The notes under the pieces: model-generated | Database searches by the model: none | What the model was told of the DNA's origin: nothing | What the model saw: the letters and a program-made list of their open reading frames with translations, nothing else | Made by a program: the position numbers and the translations under genes | Shown here: piece after piece, positions 59,548-64,000 of the stretch | How positions within the stretch are numbered: position 1 is the stretch's first letter | Layout of the letters: each line of letters opens with the position of its first letter | DNA from: Dolomedes plantarius | Lineage: Eukaryota; Arthropoda; Arachnida; Araneae; Dolomedidae | Reading direction: 5' to 3' | Length of the DNA: 64,000 bases | Assembly (NCBI GenBank): GCA_907164885.2 | Contig: OU015498.1 | Location: 124,623,727 to 124,687,726 of the forward strand

Positions 59548-61109
59548 TATATAATAAAGGAAACACATTATAAATAGATGTGTCAGCGTAGAATTTTAAC
59601 CCACAGCTTAATGCGATATTTGTATTTGCATCTGGGGAACAGCTTCAATAATCATAGCTCCGAGTGTACTATAAAGGAAACCTGTAACCTGCATCAGTCT
59701 GATTTTTGCCTTTGTGTTCTGCCATCAAGAAGCCCACTGCTGCGGAAATCCGGGTTAATGGATTACGATTTTCTATGGAATAATATTTCGTCGATATTCA
59801 AATTCTAGGCAATTTTAATGAGAAAAATTACTCAGAAATGCATAATCATATGTCAACACTGAAAACAGACACATGCACAGGACTTTGATGCATCGGTATT
59901 TACTGAGTGACATAATCAATACTTCTTCCTCTGCTTAGACAGGAAATCAATTTTTAACAAGTTTAATGCCTCAGACTCAATTATTGGCTTTCCCGGGGCT
60001 CACTCACATTAAATTATGAACGACTAACTTTTCACAGATCATACATGGTAGAGGACTACATTATTTTAACAGACAGATTAAGACAAGCCCTTGACAGATG
60101 TGTACAAGTAAACGAGATTCTACTTTCCCAATGACAAAACTACTTTCCGCAATAAGACGAAATTTAATAAAACAGGACAGTTAAAATTATCTTCAGCATA
60201 AAAAGTTATGGCACAAAAATAAGATCTAACGTCTATAACTTTCAATCCGGAGAGATATTGTACAACGCAGTAACATAAGAGAATAAGCACGTAAAGCTGG
60301 CAGAACACATCTCAGAAAATCAAAAAATATTACAGATCAAGAAACAGATGACAACTGCCCCTGTGTATCTAAATGACAATAAAACTATGTATAAACGTTA
60401 TTTCAACACTATCCTAACGCTACGAATGAACACAATGTAAGTGCAAATTAACACTGGGACTACTTTTCTCATGAATGAATTCTCGTTTCAGTATGATGGC
60501 TACAATGGTAGAAATGACTAGTGACGCAGATGCAAGACGTCATGATTATTGCTTTTTTCGTTCTGTGTCATATCAAAAACGCAAGCTGTAAACTCAAGCA
60601 CATTTATTCTTCATTAATAAATTCACTACTTTTCTTTGGAGTTGTACAAATTTTTAAATTATTATAAGTGCAAACAATTGCATTAAAAGCGAAGTTTCTA
60701 CTTGCTTAAGAACTTTAAAAAAGGGGGAGGGAGAGATTGATGCCTTTAAGAAGGGAAACTGATGGCCCTAGACGAGATTTCAGGAATCTTACAAATTCAT
60801 TGTGTTGTTGCAACTAATAACAGCTATAACCTTGTTTCAACGGCCCTCAACTACAGCGTACATATAATTGTAGATGGCAATATTATAATGAATTTAAATT
60901 AAATAATAAAATTTTAAAACAGAACTAATAAAGAAATCTTTCATCTTTTAATGCAATATCTTGAAATTTAAATTCTGTTACTGGGTCAGTTTAAAGGGGG
61001 AAAATCCATAATTTTAAAGAATATCACGAGTTTTTTCTGGGGTTAGGGGAACATTTCTCCTCCATTTCATGAATTAAGGAAATTTTGAGGTCTACTAGAT
61101 ACCCTAAAA
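59548..61109. other. AT-rich noncoding DNA
   Basis: No element ends were recognised; frames at 59578-59808 and 60120-60308 look like chance. Confidence 0.5.
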
Positions 61110-61111
61110 TA

Positions 61112-62393
61112 CAGAGGCTGTTCGCACATTTTTTAGACGAATTTGGTAAGCGGTAATGAAAAATTGGTTGCTGCAAAAGAAATAATTGCAATTGTACTAT
61201 GTTTTTAAAAGTCAAAATTATCGTCTACGGCTTGAAAGTTTTGTTTTTATTCAAAATGGCGTTTTTAACAAAGCAGTGGTTCGAAGGCTACATTTATGCT
61301 CTTTCCGAAGAGAAATATGCATACTCCGTTATCCAAAAACGATGTGAGAGTCATGGTTTTGTGATATCTAAAGCGTCGATAGGTAATATCGTCAACAAGA
61401 AAGGAAAAAAAACGTCAAATTGGAGTCTCAAGTGGGACAAAAATTCCAAACAAGTATCCAAGGAAAAAACGGACATCTTACACTATTGCAAAGGTACGTT
61501 GTTTAATGTTAAAAGAAAATCCCCCTAGTCAAAGGACAGTTGCAAAATCATTAAAATGCTCGGTGTCCACTGTAAACAAAATGATAAACGTTGATTTAAA
61601 TCTTAAGAAAGCGAAAAAACGCAATGTGCATCGTCTTCTTCCAAATCATATCGCTGAACGCAGAACACGCTGCAGAATTCTATATGAGAAACACTTATCC
61701 AAAGAAAAATTGTCACAATAGATGAATCATGGGTGTATTTAAATGATTGCAACAAAAAAAGAGCCATTTATTATCATAAAAGGGGAGAAAAAAATTTAAG
61801 TACATGGTTCAAAGAATCGAAAGAAAGCTTTTCTAAAGTATTCATGATTGCTGCTGGCTTTTCTTATAATGGCAAGTTAAAAATAAAGAGAGTGGGAAAA
61901 AATGTCAAGATTAACTCCAAATACTATCATGAACATATTTTATCGCCAATTTTTCTGAATGAAATACCATCGCTTTACCCACAGTGCCATCAATCTGTGA
62001 GACTCCATCAGGACAAAGCTAGCAGTCACACATCAAAATCCACTGTAAATTTCCTAAAAGTAATGAAACAAAAAACTGGTATCAAGGCCATACCCTTCAC
62101 TGATATCCCTACTAAATCTCCCGATGTATCACCTATGGACTTTTGTGCTTTCGGACTTTTAAAATCTGCATTATCCAAACGTCGTCCCAAAACCCTTACA
62201 GGACTCTGGAAAGCTGTTCAGGAGGAATGGGATAGAATACCTCGTCTGACACTTCAAAAGGCATTATTATCCTGGAAATTGCGGTGTCGAAAGATAGTTC
62301 AGAATAAGGGATGTCAAATAGAACATTTAAAACACAAGAATTTTATGTAATTTAGTTTTGTGAATACGTCTAAAAATGTGTGAACAGCCTCTG
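61112..62393 (+). mobile_element. DD41D Tc1/mariner transposon, copy 2, 1282 bp
   Basis: TA-flanked (61110-61111, 62394-62395). Ends read inward as CAGAGGCTGTTCGCACATTT and CAGAGGCTGTTCACACATTT. It is the uninterrupted counterpart of the element at 12640-14326, in the opposite orientation, and differs from it only at scattered bases and poly-A lengths. Confidence 0.93.
61256..62350 (+). pseudogene. DD41D transposase (copy 2), three frames
   Basis: The start MAFLTKQWFEGYIYALSEEK at 61256 leads to the first HTH and NIVNKKGKK. A run of eight A (seven in copy 1, about 61404-61411) then shifts the frame; the second block (QRTVAKSLKCSVSTVNKMIN to YEKHLSKEKLSQ) ends at 61721; the catalytic block resumes one frame over at IVTIDESWVYLND and runs to 62350. 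Second and third Asp (HQDKASSH, PMDFCAF) are 41 residues apart. With the shifts ignored, the protein would be about 360 residues, the normal family size. It acts, when intact, as a TA-specific cut-and-paste transposase. Confidence 0.9.
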
Positions 62394-62395
62394 TA

Positions 62396-63287
62396 GAATC
62401 CACAATATAAATTTCAGGAAATTCAATATCTTACCCCAATAGTTCTCAAATTTACAACACGTCCATTACTTTAAAATGACTTCAAACACAAGCGTATTTA
62501 TTTTAAAAAGCCGCATAGAGAGAAATCAGTCAAGACAATCTTACAGACAGTCATTTATTGAACAGTTCGGAATTCAAATGCCAGTTCATATCGTCGGTAG
62601 AGTCTTAACGCTTTACGAACAGGATGATAACATAAGAAAAGGGATTAAATGTAAAGGGATAGATACAAGCATAACGGAGCTAAGAGAAAAAAGATGCAAC
62701 TTCAATCGATAACAAGAGCGCCGAATGGTCGTTCGCTTGACCTACTTGGGGGAAAAATCAATCCGCAGAAATTTCAAATACAGAAACATGAATTCTTTAT
62801 GTGCGTAACATATCATGATAGAGCAGTGATTTTCAGTTGATGCTAGCTTCAGTCTCGGGACTCCAGTGTAACTATACTGCTGAATTCTTAATACTAGAAC
62901 TAAAGTAACAGCATGCTAGTGTCAGTTTTTGGTGAACAAGCGAAAAGATTCATGCGAGTTGGGAGTACGTGAAGTTTCTCTCGAGGGAAGACTGAAACGT
63001 TGGAAACATCTTGCAATATTTTATTTACTAATTGCTAATGCTCGAGATGATTTTTTTAGCGAAAACTAAAAGTTACGTGATAAGAAATTTAACAAAAAAT
63101 AAAGATAACACACGAAGAACAATTCACAACAAGCAAATAATGATCCGGACCACTATCCTTTTTTCTCTGCATTTATTTTTTCTATTTATTTTTTAATTTC
63201 CTTACTAAATATTTTTAAACGCATCTAAAAACATATTCAATTCCTACATTTAAATAGCTTTATGTCTATTCAGTGGTATAAGGTACA

Positions 63288-63293
<6 letters not shown>
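62396..63293. other. noncoding DNA
   Basis: A 78-codon frame at 62476-62712 (charged, RIERNQSRQSYRQS near its start) has coding-like composition but I do not recognise it and there is no supporting context. Confidence 0.4.
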
Positions 63294-63340
<47 letters not shown>

Positions 63341-63392
63341 TATATAGATAGATAGATAGATAGATAGATAGAGATAGAGAGAGAGAGGGGGG
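63294..63392. repeat. (TA)n(GATA)n(GA)n microsatellite
   Basis: Compound simple repeat. Confidence 0.95.
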
Positions 63393-63436
63393 TTGTGTGT
63401 TTGTGTAATAATAACATACCACCAGTTTTTATTGCT

Positions 63437-63825
63437 ATTCCATTAATTCTCTACTTTTAATAGTCTTTCTCCTTATGTAACTCTTTATGTTCTGTGTGGC
63501 GCCCAGCTGTCGCTAGGCATATTGCACCATAGATGATCACGAGGACAAACGAAATTAACTTTCGTTTGTTTTCGTGTGACAGTCGACGTGCGCGTCACTC
63601 AGCATATTGGACATGGGGTGAACAAGACCCTTAATACTCTCTCCGTCGAAAATATCTTTTGTGAATAATTCCCAGTCTTTATGCCTTTCACAAATGTTAT
63701 ACAACTAAATATCAGTATTGTAGGCAATGTATACGTGTTAATAAATTTATAATTCACATCAACTGGACTGTTTGACTGGATTGGATGCCGCTCAAGCCCG
63801 ACTACAAATTTTCAATCCAAGAATA
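63437..63825. repeat. LTR-like dispersed repeat, copy 2
   Basis: Counterpart of 7654-8069, with GTGGCGCCCAGCTGTCGCT near 63496, TTTGTGAATAATTCCCAGTC, AACTAAATATCAGTATTGTA, CATCAACTGG and GCCGCTCAAGCCCGAC. A third partial piece (AACTAAATATCAGTCCTGCAG) recurs at about 63914-63935, so the region may hold parts of two tandem copies. Confidence 0.45.
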
Positions 63826-63953
63826 CACCGCCAGCTGTAGCGACCTGTTATTCTGTTTCTGATTTCCGAATATCGCTTAAGTGCCGTCCAGAGAATTGTT
63901 ATAACAGATCCAACTAAATATCAGTCCTGCAGGTAATGTGTACAAACTAATAC

Positions 63954-64000
63954 AGTGGTACCTCGACTTACGAGTTTTCGAGATACGAGCATTCTCTCGG
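63954..64000 (+). mobile_element. start of a pogo/Tigger-like element, cut by the window end
   Basis: TA is followed by CAGTGGTACCTCGACTTACG and then GAGATACGAGC, the left end of a Tigger-type element. The rest lies beyond the window. Confidence 0.7.

Noticed and set aside
62476..62712. Candidate small protein (78 codons)
   Set aside because: Reasonable composition but no homology that I recognise and no context; left unannotated as a gene.

Overview
The window is animal genomic DNA, AT-rich and dominated by repeats. I found no convincing host gene, rRNA gene or functional tRNA gene. The arthropod-type mix of Tc1/mariner, hAT, Helitron, pogo/Tigger and Harbinger-like elements, a reverse-transcriptase remnant and very many (TA)n/(CA)n microsatellites suggests an arthropod. 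An arachnid is my best guess, but that rests on general impression rather than a diagnostic gene.

What can be read is a layered set of mobile elements, many with both ends and target-site duplications (TSDs) visible. Left third (1-21000): a Harbinger-type MITE (313-438), a hAT with an internal (TA)n tract (3553-4088), a palindromic mariner (6823-7622), an LTR-like repeat (7654-8069), a small Helitron (8420-8745), a 684-bp hAT (10370-11053), a mariner MITE with long inverted ends (11078-11571), a pogo MITE (12239-12410), a DD41D transposon split by a retro-insert (12640-14326), a SINE (14476-14798), two more hATs (14949-15548; 16592-17220, the latter carrying a nested Harbinger MITE), another Harbinger-like MITE (17308-17703) abutting a reverse-transcriptase fragment (17707-18429), and a hAT MITE (20637-20785).

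Middle (21000-46000): mostly featureless AT-rich DNA with microsatellites, then a 5'-truncated LINE with a 13-bp TSD (29012-29297), a nearly complete but dead Tc1 transposon containing a probable 71-bp intron (30946-32639), several SINEs, a perfect-looking 131-bp tandem duplication (33493-33754), two copies of a 333-336-bp pogo/Tigger MITE, and a Helitron with three tandem copies of its 5' end (37660-38904).

Right third (46000-64000): about 5 kb of unremarkable DNA, a Tc1 element whose transposase is broken by a single stop (51424-52948), a Harbinger MITE, a MITE with duplicated right ends (55068-55357), a pogo MITE preceded by a cluster of terminal repeats forming a perfect hairpin (57366-57592), a Helitron with a helicase remnant and a nested SINE (57696-59547), a second DD41D transposon (61112-62393), a second LTR-like repeat and the start of a Tigger-like element cut by the window end.

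The most interesting items are the two DD41D copies that share the same frameshift, the palindromic mariner, the Helitron with iterated 5' ends, the intron-bearing Tc1 and the terminal-repeat hairpin at 57366-57430.
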